DNA from: Methyloterricola oryzae
Lineage (GTDB): Bacteria; Pseudomonadota; Gammaproteobacteria; Methylococcales; Methylococcaceae
Assembly: GCF_000934725.1 (NCBI RefSeq)
Contig: NZ_JYNS01000002.1
Span: 372,001 to 436,000 of the forward strand
DNA length: 64,000 nucleotides
Reading direction: 5' to 3'
The translations under genes were made by a program, and so were the position numbers. Below the pieces are notes generated by a model. That model saw only the letters and a list, made by a program, of their open reading frames with translations. It made no database searches and was not told the DNA's origin. Shown here piece by piece: positions 53,283 to 63,586 of the stretch; the stretch's first letter is position 1, and the number at the start of each line of letters is the position of its first letter.

Positions 53283-53972
53283 ATGACCTCAATCTCTGAG
53301 CGCCTGGCGGCGACGCGGGCGCGCCTGGCTGCCGCCGAGGCTGCGGCGGGCAGGGCCGCCGGTACGGTGGGCCTGATCGCGGTGAGCAAGACCCATCCGG
53401 CAAGCGCGATCCGCGAGGCTTATGGTTTGGGACAGCGCGATTTCGGCGAGAACTACCTGCAGGAAGCCCTCTCCAAGCAAGAGCAACTGCAGGACCTGGG
53501 GATCACCTGGCACTTCATCGGCCCGATCCAGTCCAATAAGACGCGGCCCCTGGCTTCTCACTTTGCCTGGGTGCACAGCCTCGATCGCCTGAAGATCGCG
53601 CAGCGTCTCAGTGAGCAGCGCCCGGAGGAACTGCCGCCGCTCAATGTCTGCATCCAGGTCAACGTGAGTGGTGAGGCAAGCAAATCGGGCATCGTCATCC
53701 CCGAATTGTCGGAACTCGCCGCGGCCGTGGCGGAACTGCCTCGGCTGCGTCTGCGCGGCCTGATGGCGATTCCGGCACCGGACACCGATACCGCGAACCA
53801 GCGCCTGGCGTTCCGCAGACTGCGGGAAGCCCTGGTCAGTTTGGAACTTCCGGGCCTGGACACACTGTCCATGGGCATGTCCGACGATCTTGAGGCAGCG
53901 GTGGCGGAGGGGGCGACCCTGGTCCGCATCGGTACCGCCATCTTCGGCGCGCGGCCCGCCAGGGCGAGCTGA
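53283..53972 (+). CDS. yggS: PLP homeostasis protein (YggS/PLPBP)
   Basis: This 229-residue single-domain alanine-racemase-fold protein carries the PLP lysine in LIAVSKTHP, the conserved FGENYLQEALSK, WHFIGPIQSNK and LSMGMSDDLEAAVAEGAT motifs. It has no known catalytic activity and buffers PLP supply and toxicity. I start at ATG 53283. The 13-codon upstream extension (to 53244) has no family character. The yggS-proC-yggT order next to pilT is conserved in gammaproteobacteria. Confidence 0.95.
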   Translation: MTSISERLAATRARLAAAEAAAGRAAGTVGLIAVSKTHPASAIREAYGLGQRDFGENYLQEALSKQEQLQDLGITWHFIGPIQSNKTRPLASHFAWVHSLDRLKIAQRLSEQRPEELPPLNVCIQVNVSGEASKSGIVIPELSELAAAVAELPRLRLRGLMAIPAPDTDTANQRLAFRRLREALVSLELPGLDTLSMGMSDDLEAAVAEGATLVRIGTAIFGARPARAS

Positions 53973-54059
53973 TGGCGAAATCCTTGAAACCGAACGCGGC
54001 ACTGAAAAATCGAGCGGTTCCACAGTAAAATAGGCTGATCCTATCCAATTCAGGACATT

Positions 54060-54887
54060 ATGAAACAGCAGACCTTGGGATTCATCGGTGCCGGCAACAT
54101 GGCGAGCAGCCTGATTGCCGGCCTTCTGGCGGATGCTTATCCGCCAGCCAATATCTGGGCTTCCGACGTGGAAGGCGACAAGCTCAGACACCTGGCCAAT
54201 CACTTCGGCATTCAAACGACCTCAGACAACCGTCAGGTGGTGGAGCACGCGCAGATCCTGGTTCTTGCGGTCAAGCCGCAGATGCTTAAGGAGGTTGCCG
54301 GCGGCATCGCGGACTCGGTGCAGAAGCACAAGCCCCTGATCATCTCCCTGGCGGCGGGCGTGCTGGAGGCCGATATTGATCAATGGCTGGGGGGTGGCAT
54401 CGATATCGTGCGCTGCATGCCCAACACGCCGGCACTGGTCAAGACCGGCGCCACCGCCATGCACGGCGTCGCCAGCCTGAGCAGTGAACAGCGCAGTAGG
54501 GCCGAAGCGGTATTGCGGGCGGTCGGGCTGACCGTGTGGGTGGACAGCGAGGAATTGCTGGACGTCGTGACAGCCCTGTCCGGCAGCGGTCCTGCTTATT
54601 TCTTCCTGTTTATGGAAGCCATGGAGGAGGCGGCCGTCGCCCTGGGTCTAAACGCCGAGACGGCACGCTTGCTGACCCAGCAGACGGCCCTGGGCTCCGC
54701 CAGGCTGGCGATGGAATCGGAAGAATCTCCAGCGGAATTGAGACGACGGGTGACATCGCCCGGCGGTACCACCGAAAAGGCCATCGGCGTTTTCGAGGCA
54801 TCGGGGCTGCGCAATCTGATCAGCGAGGCGATGACCGCCGCGCGCCAGCGCGCCGGGGAACTGGCTAAACAATGGGGGAACGTGTGA
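54060..54887 (+). CDS. proC: Pyrroline-5-carboxylate reductase
   Basis: The 275-residue enzyme has the N-terminal dinucleotide motif LGFIGAGNMASSLIAGLL and the conserved blocks RCMPNTPALVKTGATAM, ALSGSGPAYFFLFMEAMEEA and VTSPGGTTEKAI. It performs the last step of proline synthesis with NAD(P)H. Its stop shares bases with the yggT start (TGATG), implying coupling. The length is typical (269 in E. coli). Confidence 0.97.
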   Translation: MKQQTLGFIGAGNMASSLIAGLLADAYPPANIWASDVEGDKLRHLANHFGIQTTSDNRQVVEHAQILVLAVKPQMLKEVAGGIADSVQKHKPLIISLAAGVLEADIDQWLGGGIDIVRCMPNTPALVKTGATAMHGVASLSSEQRSRAEAVLRAVGLTVWVDSEELLDVVTALSGSGPAYFFLFMEAMEEAAVALGLNAETARLLTQQTALGSARLAMESEESPAELRRRVTSPGGTTEKAIGVFEASGLRNLISEAMTAARQRAGELAKQWGNV

Positions 54888-55462
54888 TGGATCTGGGTTA
54901 TCTGGTCAATCCCACGGTGTTCGTGGTCGACACCCTGTTCAGCCTCTATGTCTTCGCGATCATGCTACGCTTCCTGTTCCAGTGGGTGGAGGCGGATTTC
55001 TATAATCCAATTTCCCAGGCTCTGGTGAAGATCACCCATCCGCCTCTGCGTGTTCTGAGGCGTTTCATACCCTCCCTGGGTCGTATCGACACCTCGTCCC
55101 TGGTCCTGATGCTCATCGTGCAAATGCTGGGTGGCTATCTGGTTTTCCTGCTGCAGGGCGTCAGCGCCAGCCTGGCCGTGCTGTCGGTGTGGGCCCTGAG
55201 CCAGTTGCTGGAACTGTTCTTCAATGTGATGACGTTCTCGATCATCATCCGCGCGCTCTTGAGCTGGTTCGGTTCCATGAGCTACAACCCGGCCAGCTCC
55301 CTGCTCTACAGCCTCACCGAACCGACCATGCGGACTTGCCGCAAGCTCATCGGTCCGATCGCGGGGATTGACCTGTCGCCGCTGATCGCCTTGATTGCCC
55401 TGCAGGTGGGGAAAATGGTGATCTTGCCGCCCTTGCAGCAGACCATCGCCCTGTTGAGCTGA
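54887..55462 (+). CDS. yggT: YggT-family membrane protein
   Basis: The 191-residue protein has two repeats of the YggT unit: membrane helices (about 9-31, 69-93, 94-115 and 157-180) with the family motif of an Arg followed by Trp and Asn-Pro (LRFLFQWVEADFYNPIS, and its partner RALLSWFGSMSYNPAS). The ATG at 54887 has GGGGGAA upstream; an earlier in-frame ATG at 54872 adds five residues. The family is linked to osmotic shock tolerance or membrane protein placement, but a molecular function is not settled. Confidence 0.92.
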   Translation: MDLGYLVNPTVFVVDTLFSLYVFAIMLRFLFQWVEADFYNPISQALVKITHPPLRVLRRFIPSLGRIDTSSLVLMLIVQMLGGYLVFLLQGVSASLAVLSVWALSQLLELFFNVMTFSIIIRALLSWFGSMSYNPASSLLYSLTEPTMRTCRKLIGPIAGIDLSPLIALIALQVGKMVILPPLQQTIALLS

Positions 55463-55592
55463 CCCCCGCGATCACTCTAAGCGACAGGGAAGTCCCGCCG
55501 TCCCTCGGACTGGGAAAGGAATTGGTCTACACTTCCGATAGTTTGGACATGGGCACTCACCCCGCCGGCGGGCAACAAGTCGAGAGTCACAG

Positions 55593-57572
55593 ATGAGCAA
55601 GATGCAGCTCGAGGAAAAACTGAGGGGTTACGGGCAATGGAGGGAAGCGCTGATCGGCGCCCTCGATCGTTACAAGGCCTGGCTGGATACATACGGGCTG
55701 AACGGCGATACGATCAATGAGAGCATCCTCAACATGGAGGAAAGTCTCAGGGAAGACCGCCTGGTGGTGGCTTTCGCCGCGGAATTCTCACGGGGCAAGA
55801 CGGAGCTGATCAACGCCCTGTTTTTCTCCGACACCGGCGTGCGCCTGCTGCCCTCATCGCCGGGCCGCACCACCATGTGCCCCACCGAAATCTTCTACGA
55901 CACCAAGGGCGGGGCCTACATCCGCCTGCTGTCCATCGACACCCGGCTGACGGAGACCTCCCTCAGCGAGTACAAGCGCCACGCCGACAGCTGGCTGCAG
56001 ATCGAGCTTGACCCCAACTCCCCGGTTCAGATGCAGGAGGCATTCCGCGAACTCGCTGCCACCAAGAAGGTGCCCTACCAGGAGGCCGTCAAGCTCGGCC
56101 TCGCCTTCGACGAGATGCGCCCGGGTCAGAGCCTGCCCCCTGAATTCGTGGAGATTCCCGCCTGGCGCCATGCCCTGATCAGCTTTCCCCATTATCTGCT
56201 CAAGGAAGGCCTTTCCATCCTGGATACGCCGGGCCTCAATGCCCTGGGCGCCGAGCCGGAGCTGACCCTGCACATGCTGCCCAGCGCCCAGGCCGTGGTG
56301 TTCGTCCTGGCCGCCGACACCGGCGTGACCAAGAGCGACTTGGACATGTGGCGCAACCACGTGCGCGGCTCGCGCCATTCCCACCATGGCGGACTGGCGG
56401 TGGTGATGAACAAGATCGACTCCATGTGGGGTGATCTGCAGGGCGAGGAAGCCATCGAGAAATCCATCCATGAACAGATTGCGACCACCGCCCAGATACT
56501 GGAAGTGGCGGAAGGTTCGATCTTTCCGGTATCGGCCAAGCAGGCCTTGTTGGCCAAGGTCAAGGGCGACGAGGCGCTGCTGGACAAGAGCCGGCTGCGG
56601 GGGATCGAGAATTATCTTGCCAATAGCGTGGTGCGCGAACGCCAGACCATCCTGCGAGAGGCGGTATCCCACAATGTGGGACATCTGGTGCGGGAGTCGG
56701 CCGCGACACTGGGCGCCGAAATGACCGACATCGAGCGCCAGTTGGCTGACATGCGCAAGATCGACATCAATAACCATGAGATGACCCACAAGCTCATGGA
56801 GGAAACCCGGGAGCAGCAGGGGCGCTATCTGGCCAGCGTGGATAATTTTCAGGCCAGTCGGCGCGTGTTTCTGGTCCAGGTGCGTTTGCTGATCGAGGCC
56901 TTGGGCGCCGATACCATCGATCCCATCGTGCGCCGCATGCGCAAGCAGACGGCAGGGAGCCTGACCACCATCGGCATGAAGAACTCGATGAAGAACGTGC
57001 TGGACGAGTTGCGTGTGGTGCTGGAGAAGGCCTCGGCCATTGCCGAAGAGGCCAGGCGGCTGGTCAAGGCCATTTACGCGCGATTCCGTGACGAGCATGG
57101 GTTCACTGACCTGCAGCCGGTCATGCTGTCATTCCACAAATACGAGGTGGAACTGCAGCGTATCTTCGACGAGGGTGAGGAATTCCGTAACAGCGCGGCC
57201 TCCACCCTGATGGAGCAGAGCCTGGTGGTGCAGAAGCTGTATGGCACCATCATCGCCAATGCGCGCGAGATGTTCGGGCAGGCACACAACGAGGCCAAGA
57301 CCTGGGGCTCAACCGCCTTGGGGCCTCTAGTTCACCAGATCAAGGACCGCAAACGTCTCATCGAAAGCCGCCTGGAAGTACTTCGCAAGGTCAACGAAAC
57401 CAGCGAGTCGCTGGATGCCGAGATTGCGGCCATGGAAGAGAAACTGGCTCCGTTGCAGCGTCAGTTCGATGAACTCAAGGCGATCCTGTCCACCTTGGAA
57501 CTCGAACAGGAACCGGCACCAACATCCGGCGTCAGTCAGGAAGCGCCGGCGGCGGTCGAGGCGGCTGGATAG
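55593..57572 (+). CDS. Dynamin-like GTPase
   Basis: The 659-residue protein has an N-terminal helical segment and then a GTPase domain. G1 is EFSRGKTELINAL (RGKT at 67-70), the G2 threonines lie in SSPGRTTMCP, G3 is LDTPGLNALG and G4 is MNKID. A long, mostly helical C-terminal part (about 290-650) has coiled-coil stretches and could form the stalk. Bacterial dynamins bind or remodel membranes and are often encoded in pairs. Here only one is present. It follows yggT by 130 bp and is convergent with trmB. Membrane role is inferred. Confidence 0.88.
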   Translation: MSKMQLEEKLRGYGQWREALIGALDRYKAWLDTYGLNGDTINESILNMEESLREDRLVVAFAAEFSRGKTELINALFFSDTGVRLLPSSPGRTTMCPTEIFYDTKGGAYIRLLSIDTRLTETSLSEYKRHADSWLQIELDPNSPVQMQEAFRELAATKKVPYQEAVKLGLAFDEMRPGQSLPPEFVEIPAWRHALISFPHYLLKEGLSILDTPGLNALGAEPELTLHMLPSAQAVVFVLAADTGVTKSDLDMWRNHVRGSRHSHHGGLAVVMNKIDSMWGDLQGEEAIEKSIHEQIATTAQILEVAEGSIFPVSAKQALLAKVKGDEALLDKSRLRGIENYLANSVVRERQTILREAVSHNVGHLVRESAATLGAEMTDIERQLADMRKIDINNHEMTHKLMEETREQQGRYLASVDNFQASRRVFLVQVRLLIEALGADTIDPIVRRMRKQTAGSLTTIGMKNSMKNVLDELRVVLEKASAIAEEARRLVKAIYARFRDEHGFTDLQPVMLSFHKYEVELQRIFDEGEEFRNSAASTLMEQSLVVQKLYGTIIANAREMFGQAHNEAKTWGSTALGPLVHQIKDRKRLIESRLEVLRKVNETSESLDAEIAAMEEKLAPLQRQFDELKAILSTLELEQEPAPTSGVSQEAPAAVEAAG

Positions 57573-57587
57573 GTCCGAGGTCCCTGC

Positions 57588-58280
57588 TCAGGGGCGCTTT
57601 TCGAACAGCAAGTCCCACACCCCGTGACCTAGGCGCTGGCCGCGTGACTCGAATTTGGTGAGCGGACGGTGCGCCGGGCGCTCGCTGAACTGTCTGGCAC
57701 CCGCCTGGTTTTTCAGGGCCTCACAGCCTTCCAGTACCTCAAGCATCTGCAGCGCATAGTCATGCCAGTCGGTGGCCGCATGCAGCACACCCCCCGTCTT
57801 CAGTTTGCGGGCGGCAAGCTCGGTGAACTCCGGATTGATGAGGCGGCGCTTGTGATGCCTTTTCTTGTGCCAAGGGTCCGGAAAGAACACCTGGATACCT
57901 GCCAACGAAGCGTCGGGAATGAATTGCTTCAGCACCTCCACCGCGTCGGCGCAGCAGACCCGCACGTTCTTCAGGCCCAGTTCCTCGATGCGCAACAAGG
58001 CATGTCCAACACCGGGGCGATGCACTTCGATCCCGAGAAAATTCCGCTCCGGCGTGGCCGCCGCCATCTGCGTCAGGCTTTCCCCATTGCCGAAGCCGAT
58101 CTCAAGCACCAGAGGTTGGGGCTGCGGAAACAGCAGGGCAGGCGCGCGGCAATCCGCCGGTTCGATGCCGTAGCGGGGCCACAGCAGGTCCAGGGCCTGG
58201 CGCTGGGCCTCGGTGATGCGTCCTTGTCGCAGCACGAAGCTGCGGATGGGGCGATGCTGGGCGGAATCGCTTGAAGTCAT
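57588..58280 (-). CDS. trmB: tRNA (guanine-N7-)-methyltransferase
   Basis: The 230-residue SAM methyltransferase has the N-terminal block IRSFVLRQGRIT, the SAM loop LEIGFGNGESL, and the TrmB signature FFPDPWHKKRHHKRRL. It methylates G46 in the variable loop of tRNAs. I use the ATG at 58280. In-frame ATGs further upstream are possible, the nearest 12 codons away giving 242 residues, close to E. coli (239), but no good ribosome site decides. It is convergent with the dynamin gene and divergent from gyrA. Confidence 0.95.
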   Translation of the reverse strand: MTSSDSAQHRPIRSFVLRQGRITEAQRQALDLLWPRYGIEPADCRAPALLFPQPQPLVLEIGFGNGESLTQMAAATPERNFLGIEVHRPGVGHALLRIEELGLKNVRVCCADAVEVLKQFIPDASLAGIQVFFPDPWHKKRHHKRRLINPEFTELAARKLKTGGVLHAATDWHDYALQMLEVLEGCEALKNQAGARQFSERPAHRPLTKFESRGQRLGHGVWDLLFEKRP

Positions 58281-58387
58281 GGGGCTTGTGTGCTCGGGTC
58301 CTTTCAGGGCGCGCATTTTAGCAGATCGAACTGTCGCGCTGCTGCCGATGGCCATAGTCGCAAAACCCTCCAAACGGCGTGGCGTGA

Positions 58388-58393
58388 TATAAT
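58388..58393 (+). promoter_or_regulatory. Candidate -10 box of the gyrA promoter
   Basis: TATAAT occurs in the gap between trmB and gyrA, about 104 bases before the gyrA ATG. No good -35 is at the expected distance. gyrA promoters are often supercoiling-sensitive, which would fit a long leader, but nothing in the sequence proves this. Confidence 0.35.
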
Positions 58394-58496
58394 CCCGGGC
58401 TGGCGCTTCAGAACGAGACAGGCCAACCGAACTGGCCTCGGCGCGTAAACGGAGTAACGTCTTTCCTCGCTTTTATCGCAGAACAACACGGACCTG

Positions 58497-61088
58497 ATGT
58501 CTTCTTTCGCCAAAGAAATCATACCAGTCAGCCTCGAAGACGAGATGAAGCAGTCCTATCTGGACTACGCCATGAGCGTCATCGTGGGTCGTGCCTTGCC
58601 CGATGCCCGCGATGGGCTGAAACCAGTGCACCGCCGGGTGCTGTACGCCATGCAGGAACTGGGTAACGACTGGAACAAGCCCTATAAGAAATCCGCCCGC
58701 GTGGTGGGTGACGTCATCGGTAAATACCACCCCCACGGCGACTCCGCGGTCTACGACACCATCGTGCGCATGGCCCAGCCGTTTTCCCTGCGCTACATGC
58801 TGGTCGACGGCCAGGGCAACTTCGGCTCGGTGGATGGCGATCCGCCGGCGGCCATGCGGTACACCGAGGTGCGCATGTCGCGCATCGCCCATGACCTGCT
58901 TGCCGATCTGGACAAGGAAACCGTCGATTTCGTCCCCAACTATGACGAGTCCGAGCGGGAACCCTCGGTCCTGCCGACGCGCATCCCCAACCTGCTGATC
59001 AACGGCTCTGCCGGCATCGCGGTGGGCATGGCGACCAACATCCCGCCACACAACCTGACCGAAGTCATCAATGCCTGCCTGACCCTGATCGAAAATCCGG
59101 GGGCCAGCATCCACGAACTGATGGCCCTGGTGCCCGGGCCGGACTTCCCCACCGCGGGACTGATCAACGGCGCGGCGGGCATACGCGAGGCCTATCTCAC
59201 CGGACGTGGCCGCATCTACCTGCGCGCCCGCTGCCATTTCGAAGGCGAGGAGGGCGCACGCCAGTCCATCATCGTCAGCGAACTGCCCTACCAGGTAAAC
59301 AAGGCCAGGCTGCTGGAGAAGATCGCCGAGTTGGTCAAGGACGGCAAGCTAGAGGGCATCTCCGGCCTGCGCGACGAATCCGACAAGGATGGCATGCGCA
59401 TGGTGATTGAGCTGCGGCGCGGCGAGGTGCCGGACGTGGTGCTCAACAACCTGTACCAGCAGACCCAGATGCAGAGCGTGTTCGGCATCAACATGGTGGC
59501 CCTGCTGGACGGCCGCCCGCGCTGCATGAATTTGAAGGAACTGCTAGTCGCCTTCATCGACCACCGCCGCGAGGTGGTGACCCGGCGCACCATCTTCGAA
59601 CTGCGCAAGGCGCGGGAACGCGCGCACATTTTGGAAGGCCTGGCCGTCGCGCTGGCCAATATCGATGAGATCATCGAGGCCATCAAGACCTCGCCCAGCC
59701 CTGCCGAGGCCAAGGCGCGTCTGTTGGGCCGCAGCTGGCAGCCGGGCGTGGTGACCGAACTGCTGGCCCGCGCCGAGGACGAGTGGCGTTCCCGCCCCGA
59801 TGACCTGGGCCGCGAGTTCGGCCTGGTCGAAGGCGCCTACCGCCTTTCGCCCGCCCAGGCCCAGGCCATCCTGGATCTGCGCCTGCACCGCCTCACCGGG
59901 CTGGAGCAGGAGAAAATCATCGCCGAATACAAGGAATTGCTCGGCAAGATCGACGAACTTCTCGCCATCCTGGCCAGCGACGTGCGCCTTCTTGAAGTCA
60001 TCCGCGACGAACTGGTAGCGGTACGCGACCAGTTTGGCGATGCCCGCCGTACCGAGATCATCACCACACAGTTGGACTTGTGCGCCGAGGATCTGATCAC
60101 CGAGGAAGACGTGGTGGTGACGGTATCCCACGAGGGTTACGTCAAATCGCAGCCCCTGACCGATTATCGCGCGCAGCGCCGCGGCGGGCGCGGCAAGCAG
60201 GCGGCGGCGACGAAGGAAGAGGACTACATCGAGAAGCTGATCGTGGCGAATACCCACGACACCATCCTGTGCTTCTCCAGCGCCGGCAAGGTCTACTGGC
60301 TCAAGGTCTACGAACTGCCTGTGGCCAGCCGCACCGCGCGCGGCCGGCCCTTCGTCAACCTGCTTCCGCTGGAGGAAGGAGAAAAGGTCAACGCCATCCT
60401 GCCCATCCGCGAGTTTGACGAGGATCATTACATCTTCATGGCCACCACCTCCGGCACGGTGAAGAAGGTGGTGCTGACCGAATTCGAGCGGCCGCGGCCC
60501 AGCGGCAAGATCGCCGTGGACCTGCGCGAGGATGATCGCCTGGTGGACGTGGCTATCACCAACGGCACCCAGGATGTGATGCTGTTCAGCAGCGATGGCA
60601 AGGTGGTCTGCTTCAACGAGACCGACGTGCGCGCCATGGGGCGCACCGCAACCGGCGTGCGCGGCATGAGCCTGAACGAAGGGCAGAAGGTCATCGCCCT
60701 GATCATCGCCAGCGACGGCACGGTGCTCAATATCACCGAGAATGGCTTCGGCAAGCGCACCGCCCTGTCGGAGTTCCCGCGCCACCGCCGTGGCGGCCAG
60801 GGTGTGATCGCCATCCAGACCTCGGAGCGCAATGGACAGGTGGTTGCGGCCGTGCTGGTGGATGAGCCTGACGAGATCATGCTGATCACCGACGCCGGCA
60901 CCCTGGTGCGCACCCGGGTCGCCGAAATCCGCGAACTGGGGCGCAATACCCAGGGCGTCACTGTGATCCGCCTGAGCGAGGGCGAGAAGGTGGTCGGCGT
61001 TGATCGCATCGCCAATCTACCCGGTGATGAGAATGGTGGGGAAGGCGAACCAGAGTCCGACGGCGAGCAAGCGGAGCCCATTGAATAA
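58497..61088 (+). CDS. gyrA: DNA gyrase subunit A
   Basis: The 863-residue subunit aligns with E. coli numbering through the catalytic region: Ser83 and Asp87 of the quinolone-resistance region ([13 protein letters not shown]) are wild type, and the DNA-cleaving Tyr122 ([10 protein letters not shown]) is present. The C-terminal part has pinwheel repeats and the GyrA box QRRGGRGKQ (about residues 560-570), which marks it as gyrase rather than ParC. It ends in an acidic tail. With GyrB (not in the window) it introduces negative supercoils. serC follows after 212 bp. Confidence 0.98.
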   Translation: MSSFAKEIIPVSLEDEMKQSYLDYAMSVIVGRALPDARDGLKPVHRRVLYAMQELGNDWNKPYKKSARVVGDVIGKYHPHGDSAVYDTIVRMAQPFSLRYMLVDGQGNFGSVDGDPPAAMRYTEVRMSRIAHDLLADLDKETVDFVPNYDESEREPSVLPTRIPNLLINGSAGIAVGMATNIPPHNLTEVINACLTLIENPGASIHELMALVPGPDFPTAGLINGAAGIREAYLTGRGRIYLRARCHFEGEEGARQSIIVSELPYQVNKARLLEKIAELVKDGKLEGISGLRDESDKDGMRMVIELRRGEVPDVVLNNLYQQTQMQSVFGINMVALLDGRPRCMNLKELLVAFIDHRREVVTRRTIFELRKARERAHILEGLAVALANIDEIIEAIKTSPSPAEAKARLLGRSWQPGVVTELLARAEDEWRSRPDDLGREFGLVEGAYRLSPAQAQAILDLRLHRLTGLEQEKIIAEYKELLGKIDELLAILASDVRLLEVIRDELVAVRDQFGDARRTEIITTQLDLCAEDLITEEDVVVTVSHEGYVKSQPLTDYRAQRRGGRGKQAAATKEEDYIEKLIVANTHDTILCFSSAGKVYWLKVYELPVASRTARGRPFVNLLPLEEGEKVNAILPIREFDEDHYIFMATTSGTVKKVVLTEFERPRPSGKIAVDLREDDRLVDVAITNGTQDVMLFSSDGKVVCFNETDVRAMGRTATGVRGMSLNEGQKVIALIIASDGTVLNITENGFGKRTALSEFPRHRRGGQGVIAIQTSERNGQVVAAVLVDEPDEIMLITDAGTLVRTRVAEIRELGRNTQGVTVIRLSEGEKVVGVDRIANLPGDENGGEGEPESDGEQAEPIE

Positions 61089-61300
61089 GCGCCCTGTTAA
61101 GAATGCCGGGTTCGCCTGTTCGGCCACGCACTCGATTCCGGCACTCGTGAAAGGATATTGAAACAGTCAGAACCCAGAATACGGCCCGTATCGGCGGCAG
61201 CGGCGCATGAGCGCCTGCGTGGCGTCGTGTTTGATCCAGCCACCGGGGTTCTTGCCGGGCTGCGGGCCCGCCGATTTGCTTAACCAAACTTGAGGTGACT

Positions 61301-62383
61301 ATGTCCAGGGTCTACAACTTCAGCGCCGGGCCTTCCATGCTGCCCGAGCCGGTGCTGCAACGGGCGCGCGATGAAATGCTGGAGTGGGGCGATACCGGCA
61401 TGTCGGTGATGGAAATGAGTCACCGCGGCAAAAGCTTCGTCGCCATCGCCGAGAAGGCCGAGGCGGACCTGCGTGAACTGCTGGCGGTGCCGGCCGATTA
61501 CAAGGTGCTGTTCGTGCAGGGCGGGGCGACCGGCCAGTTTGCCGCCGTCCCCATGAACCTGCTGCGGGGCAAGACCACCGCTTGCTATGTGAGCACCGGA
61601 CTGTGGTCGGAAAAGGCCATCTCGGAAGCCAAGATGTACTGCCAGGTGGCATTGGCCGCCAGCACCAAGGAGGGCGGCTACACCACCATTCCTGGGCGAG
61701 AGACCTGGAATGTGCCCGCCGATGCCGCCTACCTGCACTACACCTCCAACGAGACCATCAACGGCGTGGAGTTCCAGGACATCCCGGACGCGAACGGTTT
61801 GCCCCTGGTGTGCGACATGTCCTCGAACATCCTGTCGCGTCCAGTGGATGTCAGCCGCTACGGCCTCATCTACGCCGGAGCCCAGAAGAACATGGGACCT
61901 GCCGGCATCGCCGTGGTCATCGTGCGCGAGGATCTGCTGGGCCAGGTGCTGCCGGGAACGCCAGGCATCCTGGATCTGAAAAAACTGTCGGACAACGGCT
62001 CCATGCTCAACACGCCGCCCACCTACAATTGGTATCTACTGGGCCTGGTGCTGGAGTGGTTGAAAGGGCAGGGAGGGCTTGCCGCCATGGAACAGGTCAA
62101 CATCCGCAAGTCGGCCAAGCTGTATGCCGCAATCGACGCCTCGCCGTTCTACTCCAATCCCGTCGAACCGGCATACCGCTCGCGCATGAATGTGCCGTTC
62201 CGCCTGGCCAAGGCCGAGCTGGAGAAGACCTTTGCCAGCGAAGCCAAGTCTGCCGGACTGGTGACCCTGGAAGGCCACCGTCAGGTGGGCGGCATGCGCG
62301 CCAGCATCTACAACGCCATGCCGGAGGCCGGCGTGGACGCCCTGATCGCCTTCATGGGCGAGTTCGAACGCAAGTACGGCTGA
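61301..62383 (+). CDS. serC: Phosphoserine aminotransferase
   Basis: The 360-residue PLP enzyme has the family blocks YNFSAGPSMLPEPVL, MEMSHRGKSF, FVQGGATGQFAAVPMNL and the PLP lysine in YAGAQKNMGPAG. It converts 3-phosphohydroxypyruvate to phosphoserine and also acts in PLP synthesis. The ATG at 61301 has GAGGTG upstream; a GTG two codons earlier is the only alternative. It is the first gene of a serC-serA-pheA unit after gyrA. The 212-bp gyrA-serC gap holds no other clear feature. Confidence 0.97.
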   Translation: MSRVYNFSAGPSMLPEPVLQRARDEMLEWGDTGMSVMEMSHRGKSFVAIAEKAEADLRELLAVPADYKVLFVQGGATGQFAAVPMNLLRGKTTACYVSTGLWSEKAISEAKMYCQVALAASTKEGGYTTIPGRETWNVPADAAYLHYTSNETINGVEFQDIPDANGLPLVCDMSSNILSRPVDVSRYGLIYAGAQKNMGPAGIAVVIVREDLLGQVLPGTPGILDLKKLSDNGSMLNTPPTYNWYLLGLVLEWLKGQGGLAAMEQVNIRKSAKLYAAIDASPFYSNPVEPAYRSRMNVPFRLAKAELEKTFASEAKSAGLVTLEGHRQVGGMRASIYNAMPEAGVDALIAFMGEFERKYG

Positions 62384-62392
62384 GGATCTGTC

Positions 62393-63556
62393 ATGTACAA
62401 GGTATTGACCTACAACAATATTTCCGTCGCAGGTCTGGAACGGCTGCCGCGCGATCGCTACGAGATCGCCTCGGAGATCCAGCACCCGGATGCCATTATG
62501 CTGCGTTCCTTCAAGCTGCACGGCGTGCCCATCCCGGATTCGGTGAAATGCGTGGGACGCGCCGGCGCCGGCGTCAACAACATTCCCGTTCCCGACTATT
62601 CCAAGCGCGGCATCCCGGTGTTCAATGCGCCGGGGGCCAACGCCAATGCGGTGAAGGAACTGACCATTGCCGGCATGTTGCTGGCCTCGCGCCACATTTG
62701 CGCGGCCTGGGACTTCACTCGTGGCCTGAGCGGCGATGACGAGGTGCTGAGCCAGGCGGTGGAAAAAGGCAAGAAGAACTTCGCCGGCATCGAGTTGGCC
62801 GGCAAGACCCTGGGCGTCCTGGGCCTTGGCGCCATCGGCGTGCGCGTGGCCAACACCGCCCTGGCCCTGGGGATGAAGGTAGTGGGTTTCGATCCGCTGC
62901 TGACCGTGGACAGCGCCTGGCAACTCTCCTCCTCGGTGGAGAAGGCCGCCAGCGTGGACGACCTGGTGAGCAAGGCGGATTTTCTGAGCCTGCATGTACC
63001 CCTCAACGACCAGACCCGCCAGATCATCAACGCCGCCCGTATCGGCCTGATGAAGAAAGGCGCGGTGCTGCTCAACTTCTCCCGTGCCGGAATCGCCGAT
63101 GACGCCAGCCTCGCGCAGGCCCTGGAGGAAGGCAAGCTGGGCGCCTACGTCTGTGATTTCCCCACCGCCAGCCTGATGAACAAGAAGGGCGTGATCCTGC
63201 TGCCGCACATCGGCGCCTCCACCGAGGAAGCGGAGGACAACTGCGCGGTGATGGTGGCCGACCAGATCCGCGATTACCTGGAAAATGGCAACATCCGCAA
63301 TTCGGTGAACTTCCCGGAGGTGATCATGCCGCGCACGGAAGGTTTCCGTCTGGGCGTCGCCAACGAGAACGTGCCGAACATGGTGGGCCAGATCTCCAGC
63401 GCCCTGGCCGAGGCCAACCTGAACATTATCGATCTCCTCAACAAATCGCGCGGGGACTACGCCTATACCCTGGTCGACCTCAGCGCGGACGTGCCGGCGG
63501 CGACTCTGGAGAAGATCCGCGGCATCAGCGGCGTCCTGACGGCGCGGACTCTCTGA
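62393..63556 (+). CDS. serA: D-3-phosphoglycerate dehydrogenase with C-terminal ACT domain
   Basis: The 387-residue enzyme has a D-2-hydroxyacid dehydrogenase fold: VGRAGAGVNNI, the Rossmann motif GVLGLGAIGVRVANTALALG, an Arg in LNFSRAGIADD and the His in LLPHIGASTEEAEDN. A C-terminal ACT domain (about 315-387, NMVGQISSALAEANLNI) could sense serine. It makes 3-phosphohydroxypyruvate from 3-phosphoglycerate and so feeds SerC, whose gene ends 10 bp upstream. It is shorter than E. coli SerA (410). Confidence 0.93.
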   Translation: MYKVLTYNNISVAGLERLPRDRYEIASEIQHPDAIMLRSFKLHGVPIPDSVKCVGRAGAGVNNIPVPDYSKRGIPVFNAPGANANAVKELTIAGMLLASRHICAAWDFTRGLSGDDEVLSQAVEKGKKNFAGIELAGKTLGVLGLGAIGVRVANTALALGMKVVGFDPLLTVDSAWQLSSSVEKAASVDDLVSKADFLSLHVPLNDQTRQIINAARIGLMKKGAVLLNFSRAGIADDASLAQALEEGKLGAYVCDFPTASLMNKKGVILLPHIGASTEEAEDNCAVMVADQIRDYLENGNIRNSVNFPEVIMPRTEGFRLGVANENVPNMVGQISSALAEANLNIIDLLNKSRGDYAYTLVDLSADVPAATLEKIRGISGVLTARTL

Positions 63557-63586
63557 GGCAAAGGCCGGCCGAAAACATCAGAACTC

